Notes: a model not told the origin generated them from the sequence alone. A stretch of DNA of 64,000 bases from G963677085 sp963677085 (GCA_963677085.2 CAXXFH010000004.1:2418001-2482000), one strand, 5' to 3'. Shown: positions 35,346 through 44,180, counted from the first letter of the stretch. A program made the numbers and translations.

Positions 35346-36896
35346 ATGGGCCACGGAAAAAAGACGTTCAAATCGCCCGCCCGCAAAGACCTTCCGCAGA
35401 AAAGCGGGGGCAAGCAACACGGCGGGGAGAAATCGCCCAAGCCCGGCTACGCTGGGCCCTTGGAGCAAATCGACGAATGCCTTTGGCGATTGCCGATGTC
35501 GTACGACGCCGGCATGAAGGTCGACGGCCACATCTTCGCCGACGACCGGCTCATTGAGCAGATTCGCGCCGACCAAGCGCCCCAGCAGGTGGCCAACGTG
35601 GCCCATTTGCCGGGCATTCAGGCAGCCAGTCTTGCCATGCCCGACATTCATTGGGGCTACGGTTTCTGCATCGGCGGCGTCTGTGCGACCGATCCGGACG
35701 AAGGCGGCGTGATCTCGCCCGGCGGTGTCGGCTACGACATCAACTGCGGTGTACGCCTGATGCGCACCAATCTACAGGCCGAGGAAGTCCGAGAGAACGT
35801 TACCCAACTGACCGACGCGTTGTTTCACGCCGTGCCGGCTGGCGTGGGGCGTGGCGGCAAGTACAGTTTCCGTGGTCAGGCGATGCATAGGCTGTTGACC
35901 GACGGCGTGCGTCACTTGCGCGCGAACGGCCTTGCTACGGACGACGACGTCGATCACACCGAGGGCGGCGGTTGCCTTAGCGGGGCCGACGTCGAGGCCG
36001 TCAGCGAGCGGGCACTGCGCCGCGGCGACGACCAATGCGGCACGCTCGGCTCGGGCAACCACTTCCTCGAAATCCAGGTGGTCGACAAGGTCGTCGACCC
36101 TCAGGCGGCCGAAGTGTTGGGCCTTGCCGAAGGGCTTCTTTGTGTGATGATCCACTCCGGCTCGCGCGGGCTGGGCTACCAGGTGTGCGACGATGCGCTG
36201 AAACAACTTCGCCACGTACCGGCAAAATACGGCATTGGCCTGCCCGACCGGCAGTTGGTCTGCGCGCCGGTCGAAAGTCCCGAGGGCCAGCGATACTTGG
36301 CCGCCATGCGTTGTGCGGCCAACTACGCCTGGGCGAATCGTCAGTTGCTTATGTGGCAAACGCGCGAAGTGTTTGCCGACTTCTTCGGGCAGTCGTGGGA
36401 ATCGATGCAAATGCACCTGATCTACGATGTTGCCCATAACATCGCCAAGATGGAACAACACACGGTCGCCGGAAAGAAAAAGACGGTGTGCGTGCATCGC
36501 AAGGGAGCTACCAGGGCGTTTCCGCCGGATCATCCTGAGTTGCCGGCCGTGTACCGCGGTATCGGGCAGCCTGTGATTATCCCGGGCGACATGGGTCGGG
36601 CGAGTTGGGTGCTGGTTGGTCAACAGGGCAGCATGGATCGGGCGTTTGGCAGCAGTTGCCACGGCGCCGGCCGGGTGATGAGTCGAACGGCGGCCATTGC
36701 GAAGGCCCAAGGACGACGAATCGACGACGAACTGGCCCAGCAGGGCATTACGGCCCGATGCCGAAGTTGGAAGGGGCTAGCCGAGGAACAACCGGACGCG
36801 TACAAAGATGTAAGCGTGGTCGTCGACGTAGTACACCGTGCCGGCTTGGCGAAGAAGGTTGCACGACTTCGCCCGTTAGGTGTGGTCAAGGGGTGA
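35346..36896 (+). CDS. rtcB: RNA-splicing ligase RtcB
   Basis: Joins 2',3'-cyclic phosphate or 3'-phosphate RNA ends to 5'-OH ends with GTP and manganese; in bacteria it works in RNA repair. The product has 516 residues. The metal-binding GGVGYDINCGVRLM motif and the CGTLGSGNHFLEIQVV block with GSGNHF are present. The SSCHGAGRVMSR motif supplies the histidine that takes GMP. A basic, lysine-rich stretch of about 40 residues precedes the conserved domain. The ATG at 35346 is used. Archease lies 156 bases upstream. No RtcR-type sigma54 activator or RtcA is nearby, so regulation differs from the E. coli operon. Confidence 0.95.
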   Translation: MGHGKKTFKSPARKDLPQKSGGKQHGGEKSPKPGYAGPLEQIDECLWRLPMSYDAGMKVDGHIFADDRLIEQIRADQAPQQVANVAHLPGIQAASLAMPDIHWGYGFCIGGVCATDPDEGGVISPGGVGYDINCGVRLMRTNLQAEEVRENVTQLTDALFHAVPAGVGRGGKYSFRGQAMHRLLTDGVRHLRANGLATDDDVDHTEGGGCLSGADVEAVSERALRRGDDQCGTLGSGNHFLEIQVVDKVVDPQAAEVLGLAEGLLCVMIHSGSRGLGYQVCDDALKQLRHVPAKYGIGLPDRQLVCAPVESPEGQRYLAAMRCAANYAWANRQLLMWQTREVFADFFGQSWESMQMHLIYDVAHNIAKMEQHTVAGKKKTVCVHRKGATRAFPPDHPELPAVYRGIGQPVIIPGDMGRASWVLVGQQGSMDRAFGSSCHGAGRVMSRTAAIAKAQGRRIDDELAQQGITARCRSWKGLAEEQPDAYKDVSVVVDVVHRAGLAKKVARLRPLGVVKG

Positions 36897-36959
36897 GGTT
36901 TCCACGGCGGCTGGCGTGGTTTGCCGAGACGCTGAGCCCTTTTACTCGCTTCCGAACCT

Positions 36960-37038
36960 GGGTGCCATGCTCCACGCTTGCGTGGGCATGATTGTGCGTG
37001 ACCTCCGCATGCCCACGCAAGCGTGGAGCATGGCACCC
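36960..37038. repeat. Perfect 31-bp inverted repeat with 17-base loop
   Basis: Positions 36960-36990 and 37008-37038 are exact reverse complements over 31 bases, each containing one copy of the GGTGCCATGC...GCGTGGGCATG element. It lies 64 bases after the rtcB stop and 90 bases before the next gene. It would form a very strong RNA stem and may end rtcB transcription. Confidence 0.9.
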
Positions 37039-37127
37039 GACGTTGCCGCTATGCCCTGCGGTCGACCACGTTTGTGTGTTGAAAATCCGGTGAGGGATTT
37101 CTACACTAACGATGGGGATTACGAGTC

Positions 37128-37793
37128 ATGCAGACGCATCTCACTTCTCTCGCAGACAACGTCGCGCTCGCGGCGGTTCTGATAGGCGTCTTGGTCCTTA
37201 GTGGCTGTGATTCGTCGTCGGGCGATATCGGGGCGAAAAACAAAGACCCCCGCCAGGCAGCGTCCGACAAGCAAATCAGCACGACTTCTCCAGGAGGTGC
37301 GCCGATGCAAATTCCCGCGACGATCAAAGTCACGAGCACGGCCTTCGACGAAGGGCAACGCATTCCGGTGAAATACACCGGCGAAGGAGCCGACGTTTCG
37401 CCGCCCATTCAATGGGAAAACCTTCCCGAGGGAACGCAGGAGATCGTGTTGATTTGCGACGACCCCGACGCCCCCAGCGCTGAACCGTGGGTGCATTGGG
37501 TCATCTATAAGATTCCGGCCGGCGTAACCAGTCTGCCCGAGGGCGTTGCTCGCAAGGCCCGGCTGACCGACCCGTCGGGCGTTCTGCAGGGTCAGAACTC
37601 CTGGCCGAGCGACAACCTGGGTTATCGGGGCCCCATGCCGCCGCCGGGCAGTCCGCACCGTTACTACTTCCGGGTTTACGCGTTGGAAGCCCGTTTGTCT
37701 GTCGAGCCTCGCCTGCCCAAGCATGTCCTGTTGCAGGAAATCGAGGGCCACGTGTTGGCCACCGGCGAGTTGATGGGGACGTTCGAGAGGTAG
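37128..37793 (+). CDS. YbhB/YbcL-family (PEBP-like) lipoprotein
   Basis: 221 residues. An N-terminal lipoprotein signal with lipobox LVLSGC (cysteine about residue 28) is followed by a Ser/Gly/Lys linker. The phosphatidylethanolamine-binding protein fold then follows, with CDDPDAPSAEPWVHWVIYKIP, GPMPPPGSPHRYYFRVYAL and a C-terminal VLATGELMGTFER. It is predicted to be anchored in a membrane facing the periplasm. Family members bind anionic phosphoryl ligands, and no enzymatic role is established for bacterial ones. DUF434 gene follows two bases later. Confidence 0.9.
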   Translation: MQTHLTSLADNVALAAVLIGVLVLSGCDSSSGDIGAKNKDPRQAASDKQISTTSPGGAPMQIPATIKVTSTAFDEGQRIPVKYTGEGADVSPPIQWENLPEGTQEIVLICDDPDAPSAEPWVHWVIYKIPAGVTSLPEGVARKARLTDPSGVLQGQNSWPSDNLGYRGPMPPPGSPHRYYFRVYALEARLSVEPRLPKHVLLQEIEGHVLATGELMGTFER

Positions 37794-37795
37794 TT

Positions 37796-38527
37796 GTGCC
37801 AGATCGCCGAAAGCATCGCGGCCCCCATCCCGACGACGTAACGCTTTTCGGTCCCGAAGCGGTGCCCGTGCTTCGCGAGGCGGGCAACGACTTGGCGTGG
37901 CTGCTTTCGAAAGGCTACGCCACGGCCTCGGCCCTGAAATTGGTGGGCGACCGCTACAACCTGGTGGTCCGCCAGCGAACGGCCGTCGGACGGGCCGTTT
38001 GCAGCGATGCGGCGTTGGCCGGGCGTCGTTTGCGGGAGGTCGTTCCCCAACAACTCGCGGGCAAAGCCGTGTATCTCGATGGCTATAACGTGCTGACCAC
38101 CGTCGAGGCTGCCCTGGCCGGTGGGGTACTGTTGCTCTGCCGCGACGGCACGTTGCGCGACATGGCCAGCATGCACGGCAGTTTTCGCCGGGTGGAAGAA
38201 ACCCGACCGGCCCTGAACCTTATCGGCCGCACGGCTGTCGCATTCGGGGTGTCGTGCTGTTGCTGGTACCTCGACAGCCCGGTTTCTAACAGCGGCCGCC
38301 TGAAAACGCTGATGCGGGAACTGGCGGCCGAGCGAGGGTGGCCGTGGCAGGTGGAACTGGCCGGCAACCCCGACGCGGTGCTGGCCAAGACCCAGGGCAT
38401 TGTGGCTACGGCCGACAGCGTGATCCTTGATCGCTGCCAGAAATGGGTGAATTTGGCTCGGGTTGTGGTTGAGCAGCATGTGGCCGATGCGCGGGTGGTG
38501 GCCCTAAACGATGCGACGACGATGTGA
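37796..38527 (+). CDS. DUF434-family protein
   Basis: 243 residues matching the DUF434 pattern: an N-terminal RGPHPDD..LFGPEAVPVLREAGNDLAWLLSKGYA, then GDRYNLVVRQRTAVGRA. The central KAVYLDGYNVLTTVEAALAGG has the look of a PIN/NYN-type nuclease strand with D and N, and it ends with DSVILDRCQKWVNLARVV. A nuclease-like fold is inference from LDGYNVL and the distal VATADSVILD. The start is a GTG at 37796, two bases after the previous stop codon, suggesting coupling. Cytoplasmic, function unknown. Confidence 0.8.
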   Translation: MPDRRKHRGPHPDDVTLFGPEAVPVLREAGNDLAWLLSKGYATASALKLVGDRYNLVVRQRTAVGRAVCSDAALAGRRLREVVPQQLAGKAVYLDGYNVLTTVEAALAGGVLLLCRDGTLRDMASMHGSFRRVEETRPALNLIGRTAVAFGVSCCCWYLDSPVSNSGRLKTLMRELAAERGWPWQVELAGNPDAVLAKTQGIVATADSVILDRCQKWVNLARVVVEQHVADARVVALNDATTM

Positions 38528-38569
38528 CCACAAACCGGCAGCGGCAGTCGATACGGCACGGGAAGAGTT

Positions 38570-38630
38570 GGGTGCCACGGGCTGCTTGTCAGCTCATGCT
38601 GATTACGGCCAAGCACGCAGCCCACGGCAC
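38570..38630. repeat. Extragenic repeat with inverted ends GTGCCACGGGCTGC
   Basis: GTGCCACGGGCTGC at about 38572 pairs imperfectly with GCAGCCCACGGCAC ending near 38630. Related to the elements at 46251 and 62053. Confidence 0.55.
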
Positions 38631-38879
38631 TTGACGATCTAAGGTGAAAAGGACCTGACTAGCAGCCCGAGGGGGGCATGGTCGAGTGCCCCGCAATTGT
38701 CACGTGAATGGCCGTGTTGTCACCCGAGCTGGCCACCAGAAAGCCCGGTGCGAGGGCACGAGTTGCCGTGGGTTTGATTTCGTAAGTTCTTTTTTGTAAA
38801 TGCTTTATGGACATCGTCCCCTGCCCTGTGGGGGCGTCGCCTAGACGGCAGGGTACTGGTAAATCGTGATCTATGCTGG

Positions 38880-38885
38880 TATAAT
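38880..38885 (+). promoter_or_regulatory. Possible -10 box upstream of pckA
   Basis: Consensus TATAAT in an AT-rich pocket of GC-rich DNA. No good -35 hexamer lies at standard spacing (TGGTAA at 38857-38862). If used, it gives a leader of about 170 bases. Confidence 0.3.
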
Positions 38886-39064
38886 CTTAACCCGCTAAAA
38901 CTAGGGGATGGTCACCGGGGTGTGGCGACGCAATTTTTTGTGGCGATTGGCCCGAAGAAACGGCCGCTTTGGCCGACCTCGCGGGGTGCGAAGTAGTAGC
39001 AACCGTATTGGCTGAAGAGTATTCAACAACCGAGCAACAGAAACGGCGAGTTCAGGGAGTATCG

Positions 39065-40657
39065 ATGACTGATTTGGATCTGAGCCCGCATGGGATTAAC
39101 GTGTCGCGAGTTATTCGCAATCCGTCTCCCGCGCGATTGTATGAAGACGGTGTCATTCGCGAGAAATCGGCGATTACCTCCAGTGGTGCGCTGACGACCA
39201 GTTCTGGCGAAAAGACCGGACGAAGCCCCAAGGACAAGCGGATCGTCGAGAATCCGGAGAGTGCCGGGAACATCTGGTGGGGTAAGATCAACATGAAGAT
39301 CGACGAAGAGACCTTCATGTACAACCGCGCCCGAGCGCTCGACTACCTCAACACCCGCAAAACCATCTACGTGATCGACGGCTTCGCCGGATGGGACGCG
39401 AAATACCGGATCAAGGTCCGCGTGATCTGCGAGCGGGCATACCATGCGTTGTTCATGCACAACATGCTCATCCGTCCCACGCCGGAAGAACTGCTGGAGT
39501 TTGGCGAGCCCGACTACGTGATCTACAACGCGGGTCTGTTTCGGGCGAACCCCACCATTTCGCCGGACCTCGGGTCGCCGACCAGCGTGAATATCCACTT
39601 CGAGAAGGGCGAATTCGTTATTCTCGGCACCCAATATGCCGGCGAGATGAAAAAGGGTGTGTTCACCATCATGAACTACCTCATGCCCCGGCAGGACGTG
39701 CTCTCGATGCACTGCTCAGCCAATGAGGGGGTCGACGGCGATGTCTCGCTGTTCTTCGGCCTTTCGGGCACGGGTAAGACCACACTCTCAACGGAACCCA
39801 ACCGTCGCTTGATCGGCGACGACGAGCACTGCTGGAGCGACGAGGGTATCTTTAACATCGAGGGTGGCTGCTACGCCAAGTGCATCGATCTGTCGGCCGA
39901 GAGTGAGCCGGAAATCTACAATGCCATTCGCTTCGGCACGGTGTTGGAGAACGCAGTCTACGACGACCGCAACCGTGCGGTCGACTACCACGACTCTTCG
40001 ATTACGGAAAACACCCGGGCGTCGTACCCGATCGAGTTCATCGACAACGCCAAAATTCCCTGCGTGGGTGGGCACCCGAAGAACATCATCTTCCTCACCT
40101 GCGATGCGTTTGGCGTGCTGCCGCCGGTCAGCCGTTTGACGCCCGAGCAGGCTATGTACCACTTCATTAGCGGCTATACGGCCAAGGTGGCGGGTACCGA
40201 GGTGGGTGTGACCGAGCCGAAGCCCGACTTCTCGGCCTGTTTCGGTGCGGCGTTCCTTGTGTGGCATCCAACGAAGTACGCCCACTTGCTGGCCGAAAAG
40301 ATGCGCAAACACGGTACCCAGGCCTGGTTGGTTAATACGGGTTGGTCGGGCGGACCGTACGGTGTCGGCAAGCGGATGTCGATCAAGCACACTCGGGCGA
40401 TCATCGACGCCATCCATAGCGGCGAGTTGGCCGACTGTTCGACCACGGAGGATTCGCTCTTCGGACTACACATTCCGAGCCACTGTGCCGGCGTGCCCGC
40501 CGAAGTGCTGATCCCCAAGAATACCTGGGCGGACAAAAATGCCTACGACGAAACGGCCAGCAAACTGGCCCAACTGTTCTACGAAAATTTCGAGCAGTAT
40601 GCCGATGCCGAGGGAGAAAAGATTCGCGCAGCCGGGCCGAAATGCCCTACCTGCTGA
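39065..40657 (+). CDS. pckA: Phosphoenolpyruvate carboxykinase (ATP)
   Basis: Converts oxaloacetate and ATP to phosphoenolpyruvate, the entry step of gluconeogenesis. 530 residues, the usual length of the ATP-dependent enzyme. It has the GEKTGRSPKDKR substrate loop, the kinase-1a P-loop FGLSGTGKTTLS, the metal-binding LIGDDEHCWSDEGIFNIEGGCYAKCIDLS, and NTGWSGGPYGVGKRMSIKHTRAI. The start is the ATG at 39065, with GGGAG upstream; longer in-frame versions add residues not expected in the family. A consensus TATAAT lies about 180 bases upstream. Confidence 0.97.
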   Translation: MTDLDLSPHGINVSRVIRNPSPARLYEDGVIREKSAITSSGALTTSSGEKTGRSPKDKRIVENPESAGNIWWGKINMKIDEETFMYNRARALDYLNTRKTIYVIDGFAGWDAKYRIKVRVICERAYHALFMHNMLIRPTPEELLEFGEPDYVIYNAGLFRANPTISPDLGSPTSVNIHFEKGEFVILGTQYAGEMKKGVFTIMNYLMPRQDVLSMHCSANEGVDGDVSLFFGLSGTGKTTLSTEPNRRLIGDDEHCWSDEGIFNIEGGCYAKCIDLSAESEPEIYNAIRFGTVLENAVYDDRNRAVDYHDSSITENTRASYPIEFIDNAKIPCVGGHPKNIIFLTCDAFGVLPPVSRLTPEQAMYHFISGYTAKVAGTEVGVTEPKPDFSACFGAAFLVWHPTKYAHLLAEKMRKHGTQAWLVNTGWSGGPYGVGKRMSIKHTRAIIDAIHSGELADCSTTEDSLFGLHIPSHCAGVPAEVLIPKNTWADKNAYDETASKLAQLFYENFEQYADAEGEKIRAAGPKCPTC

Positions 40658-40684
40658 TTCCTGCACTCATGGGGTAGAAAGCGT

Positions 40685-41851
40685 ATGAGTGTTTCCACTG
40701 ACGCCGTCGACCGAGTTCGCCGTTTTCCCGAGGCGCTGTTGCCGTTGCGCGAGCGCCTCTTGGCCAACTTGGTGATGATTGCCCAAATCCCCTCCCCGGC
40801 TGGCGAGGAGGGGCAACGAGTTCGGTTCTTGTTGGATCGCTTTGCGGAAATCGGGGTGTGCGATGCCGCGGCCGATGAAGTTGGCAATGCCGTGGCGCAA
40901 GTCGACGGCAAGACGGGCCAGCGCAATATCCTGCTCGTCTCGCACCTCGATAGCATCTTTCCAGCCAGCATCGATCACAGCGTTACGGTCGAGGCCGATC
41001 GGATTATCGGCCCCGGTGTGGGCGACAACGCCATGGGCGCGGCCATCGTGTCGCTTTTGCCTGCGGTTCTCGAACACCTGGGAATCGAACTCAACTCGAA
41101 CTTGATTCTGTTGGGGTCCACCGGTTCCTTGGGACGTGGCAATCACGCCGGCTTTCGGTTTTTCCTCGATCACACGGCGAGGAAAATCGACGTCGGCATT
41201 TGCGTCGAAGGAATACAACTGGGGCGGCTGAACTACTTTTCCACCGGCACCGCTCGTGGTGATCTTACCTGCGACGTGCGGCCCGAACCGTCGCGTAGCT
41301 ACGGGTCGGAAAGCGCCTTGGTGGTGATCAACCACATCATCAACCGCATCCTGGGAATCACCATCCCCAGCCGTCCTTACACGGTGATTCGGATGGGAAA
41401 AATGCGTGCCGGGGTGGCCTACGATGTCGAGCCCGACCATGCCGAGTTGGGCCTGGAGGTCGTCAGCCACAGCGACGAGATGATCGATCAGATCCAACTC
41501 CAGATCGAAGACATCGTGGCCGAGATGTCGGCACGGCATGCTGTCGAGGCCCATCTCGACATGTTCTTTCGCACCAAGGCTGGCGGGATCCCGTTTTCCC
41601 ATCCGTTGGTCAAGAGTACCCTGGAGGTCATGCACACCTTGGGAATCGAGCCGGACCAGGGGCATAGTCCTTCGGAGCTTTCCGAACTGATCGCCCGAGA
41701 TATTCCTGCTATCACCCTGGGAATCACGCGCGGTGTGCGCAGCCTCCGCAAGAGTCCCGACTATGTGCTCATCGATCCCATCCTCACCGGGGTGGCGCAG
41801 TTGTTGGGCGTGGTCCTGGCGATCGACGAGGGAGTATGCGATGAGAACTAA
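40685..41851 (+). CDS. M20-like metallopeptidase-fold protein with altered active site
   Basis: 388 residues with the M20/M42 fold: SPAGEEGQRV, the first metal motif SHLDS (H-x-D), and the bridging aspartate in GPGVGDNAMGAA. At the place where M20 enzymes have the catalytic and metal-binding Glu-Glu (EEG), this protein reads GSTGSLGRGNHAG. The later CVEGIQLGRLNY region and a dimerisation-domain-like middle part (about 190-300) are kept. It may be inactive as a peptidase or use a changed chemistry. It overlaps gpgS by 11 bases, so a role in glucosylglycerate metabolism or its control is inferred rather than peptide breakdown. Confidence 0.75.
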   Translation: MSVSTDAVDRVRRFPEALLPLRERLLANLVMIAQIPSPAGEEGQRVRFLLDRFAEIGVCDAAADEVGNAVAQVDGKTGQRNILLVSHLDSIFPASIDHSVTVEADRIIGPGVGDNAMGAAIVSLLPAVLEHLGIELNSNLILLGSTGSLGRGNHAGFRFFLDHTARKIDVGICVEGIQLGRLNYFSTGTARGDLTCDVRPEPSRSYGSESALVVINHIINRILGITIPSRPYTVIRMGKMRAGVAYDVEPDHAELGLEVVSHSDEMIDQIQLQIEDIVAEMSARHAVEAHLDMFFRTKAGGIPFSHPLVKSTLEVMHTLGIEPDQGHSPSELSELIARDIPAITLGITRGVRSLRKSPDYVLIDPILTGVAQLLGVVLAIDEGVCDEN

Positions 41852-42836
41852 ACAATGGCTCACCAAACGAACCTTCCACCATTCTAACTTCTGGGATATC
41901 AAGTGGTTGGTTGAGGAAAAGGAACGCCAAGGGCTGACCATTTCGCTCTGCCTGCCGACGCTCAATGAAGAGCGGACCATTGGGCAGGAGATCGTCATCC
42001 TCAAGGCCGAGTTGGCTGATCGCTATCCGCTGATCGACGAAATCGCGGTGATCGACTCGGGCAGCGAAGACCGCACTTGCGAGATCGCTGCCAGTTTCGG
42101 AGCCGATGTCTACATTGCCTCCGAACATCTCAAGCAGTGCGGCGAGCACCGCGGTAAGGGAGAAAACCTCTGGAAGGCCCTTTATCTGCTCAAGGGCGAC
42201 ATCATTGTCTACGTCGACTCCGATATCAAAAACATCCACCCCCGCTTCGTCTACGGACTGGTCGGCCCGCTGATCAAGGACCCCGAAGTCCACTATGTGA
42301 AGGCCTTTTATGATCGGCCGTTGGCCTTCTCCGGCGGGTTGCGTCCGACCGGTGGCGGCCGGGTGACCGAAATCCTCATCCGCCCGTTGTTCAGTCTGTT
42401 CTATCCGGAATTGGCCGCCATCCTGCAACCGCTCTCGGGCGAATACGCCGGGCGGCGTTCCATCCTGGAGCAGATTCCCTTCCCGGTCGGCTACGGCGTG
42501 GAAACCGCCATGCTGATCGACATCTACGAACGGCTCGGGCTGTACGCCTTCGCCCAAACCGATCTCGATCGGCGCATCCACCGCAACCAGGAGACGATCG
42601 CCCTCGGACGGATGGCATTCGGGGTGCTGCGGACGTTCATGAAACGGCTCCGCCGCCGCGACGATGTGGAGTTGCCCTCGGAACTAATCAACATCATGCG
42701 ACAGTATGAGGTGAACGAAGGCCAGTATCAGCAGGTGGAGTATCAGATCGAAGAATTCGAGCGCCCACCGATTCTCGAAGTCGACGCCTACCGCGAGAAG
42801 TTCCACCCGGAAGGGCACGCGGTGGAAACGTCGTGA
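41841..42836 (+). CDS. gpgS: Glucosyl-3-phosphoglycerate synthase (GpgS-like, GT81)
   Basis: Transfers glucose from an NDP-glucose to 3-phosphoglycerate, the first step to glucosylglycerate-type compatible solutes. 331 residues with the GT-A motifs of this family: LPTLNEERTIG, DSGSEDRT, the DxD-type VDSDIKNIHPRFVYGLVGPL, YVKAFYDRP, GGRVTEILIRPLFSLFYPEL and QPLSGEYAGRR. GYGVETAMLIDI and HRNQE, with a metal-ligand histidine, also occur. The ATG at 41841 is preceded by GAGGGAG within the end of the M20-like gene. No GpgP phosphatase gene is in the window. A strong hairpin with a T-run follows at 42889-42916. Confidence 0.92.
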   Translation: MRTKQWLTKRTFHHSNFWDIKWLVEEKERQGLTISLCLPTLNEERTIGQEIVILKAELADRYPLIDEIAVIDSGSEDRTCEIAASFGADVYIASEHLKQCGEHRGKGENLWKALYLLKGDIIVYVDSDIKNIHPRFVYGLVGPLIKDPEVHYVKAFYDRPLAFSGGLRPTGGGRVTEILIRPLFSLFYPELAAILQPLSGEYAGRRSILEQIPFPVGYGVETAMLIDIYERLGLYAFAQTDLDRRIHRNQETIALGRMAFGVLRTFMKRLRRRDDVELPSELINIMRQYEVNEGQYQQVEYQIEEFERPPILEVDAYREKFHPEGHAVETS

Positions 42837-42888
42837 TAAAGCGGAAAGCCGGATGCGGGAAGCTGAATTTGGCGGCCGAGCGTCTATG

Positions 42889-42916
42889 AAAAGCCGCGAC
42901 CAGTGGTCGCGGTTTT
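42889..42916. terminator. Probable bidirectional terminator after gpgS
   Basis: AAAA, a G, the stem CCGCGACC-AGT-GGTCGCGG, then TTTT. A GC-rich 8-bp stem with an A-run on one side and a T-run on the other, between the convergent gpgS and the TIGR03067-like gene, is a good intrinsic terminator for both. The stem also belongs to the dispersed GCGACCA family. Confidence 0.7.
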
Positions 42917-42986
42917 GCCCGCAATAAGTATCGATTCCAGTCGATGACAGTCACGTCGTCGGTGACGTGTTCTCCCCCGCGACCGC

Positions 42987-43976
42987 CTATTCGGTTTTCG
43001 GTAACACTGGCGGCTTGCTTGTTCGAACGAAAACCCGCTTTACTACGTGATCGTCCTCTTGGGTCTTGAACGTGGTTGGCCGTTCGGGCGGCGTCGTCTG
43101 GAGCGCCGATTGGGAAATCGTCATCTGCGTCATCCCCACCGCAAAGATACACGGAATGGCAACCGTCTCCGCGGTCGTGTCGGCGAAGACTTTTAGGTCC
43201 AGATGAGCCGGACTCTTACTGGCGTCGATCGTGTAGCTGGCCACTTGCGGATTCTTGCCACCCTGCTGGGAGATCAACCACTCGTCGCCGACGGTCAAAC
43301 GTACACTCCCATGGCCTTTCAAGGGCCAACGGCCGTCGACGGCGGCGGCAATCTCGCTCCAACGCCCCTGGAACAGCAGTTTATCTCGACTGCTGGGATT
43401 ATTGTTGCCTGGGTTGTTGCCGTCCTGTTGGTTGCCGGGCGGCGCTGCACGCTTCAGCATCCGGATCCAGCGATGGCCTCCCACTTCGAAATCCATGGGA
43501 AAGGCACTATTGGGTTGCGGCACCTCCGGCTTCGGATGCAGCAACAGCAGCGTGTCGCCGTCGAGCCGGTAGGTCAGTTCGGTCAGAAGGCCTTTGGCCG
43601 ATCTGCCCGGCACGGCGTAAAAACGCATGTGTGCCGGGGTCAGCGCGACGTTGACTTCGTAACGGGTTAAAAACGGATACCCCCCCAAATCGTCTCGCGA
43701 CGGTGTCCGCCGCCGTGGGCCGCCTTTGGTTTCCGGCTTCGGGGGCCCGGTCGGAGAAGCAAGCCGAGGGTGCTGGAGAATGACCCAATGGTCGAGAAAG
43801 GTGAGTGTCCAGGGGTCGCGCACGACAGATCGTTTTCCGTCGACGTGTACTTCGGTTTCGACCCATTTGCCTTCGAGTGTCGCCCGAGTGTCGCCGGGCA
43901 TCAGCAGTTCGTCGGCTTCGGCCACTTGCGATAACAGCACGCCCACGGCGATCAACAGCAGCCTCTGCGCAGTCAT
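42987..43976 (-). CDS. TIGR03067-like planctomycete secreted protein
   Basis: 329 residues with a signal peptide (MTAQRLLLIAVGVLLSQVAEA). Two copies of a domain resembling TIGR03067 follow. One begins LEGKWVETEVHVDGKRSVVRDPWTLTF (about 34-160), the other LLFQGRWSEIAAAVDGRWPLKGHGSVRLTV (about 195-300). Each has the W..... strand and a later YEVNVALTPAHMRFYAV or YTIDASKSPAHLDLKVF segment. A linker rich in Asn and Gly lies between them. The family is nearly confined to planctomycetes and relatives; its role is unknown. The ATG at 43976 starts the signal peptide. The gene lies between two copies of the same palindrome (42894 and 44104). Confidence 0.75.
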   Translation of the reverse strand: MTAQRLLLIAVGVLLSQVAEADELLMPGDTRATLEGKWVETEVHVDGKRSVVRDPWTLTFLDHWVILQHPRLASPTGPPKPETKGGPRRRTPSRDDLGGYPFLTRYEVNVALTPAHMRFYAVPGRSAKGLLTELTYRLDGDTLLLLHPKPEVPQPNSAFPMDFEVGGHRWIRMLKRAAPPGNQQDGNNPGNNNPSSRDKLLFQGRWSEIAAAVDGRWPLKGHGSVRLTVGDEWLISQQGGKNPQVASYTIDASKSPAHLDLKVFADTTAETVAIPCIFAVGMTQMTISQSALQTTPPERPTTFKTQEDDHVVKRVFVRTSKPPVLPKTE

Positions 43977-44103
43977 GGCAGCCTTTTTCCTCACGCAAAC
44001 AGCCCCGTCTGGCCCGATGGCTGCACTCCAGCATAGTCTGTTTGTCGTGGGAGGAAAAGTCGGCCGTTGGTGGCGATGGGCAATGGTTGCGGGGGCCACG
44101 TTT

Positions 44104-44120
44104 CGCGACCACTGGTCGCG
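44104..44120. repeat. Palindrome CGCGACCACTGGTCGCG
   Basis: An almost perfect 17-base palindrome upstream of the TIGR03067-like gene. The same core is the stem of the terminator at 42889-42916 on the other side of that gene. Confidence 0.6.
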
Positions 44121-44180
44121 GCTATGCAGGACGTGGCTTTCCGCCGCAACTAGTTTCCAGACACCCGTCCGCCTCTGCCC

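Larger units (their letters stand above)
38528..39064. other. Intergenic region, 537 bp, upstream of pckA
   Basis: Contains a repeat of the GGTGCCACGGGC family with a matching inverted end (38570-38630) and a small hairpin GGGGCA/TGCCCC (38673-38692). A TATAAT box lies at 38880-38885, about 180 bases ahead of pckA. No gene is supported; a start upstream of 39065 in the pckA frame is possible but lacks family similarity. Confidence 0.5.

Noticed and set aside
38969..39064. Longer N terminus for PEP carboxykinase
   Set aside because: The added 32 residues do not fit the family, and a ribosome site sits before the ATG at 39065.
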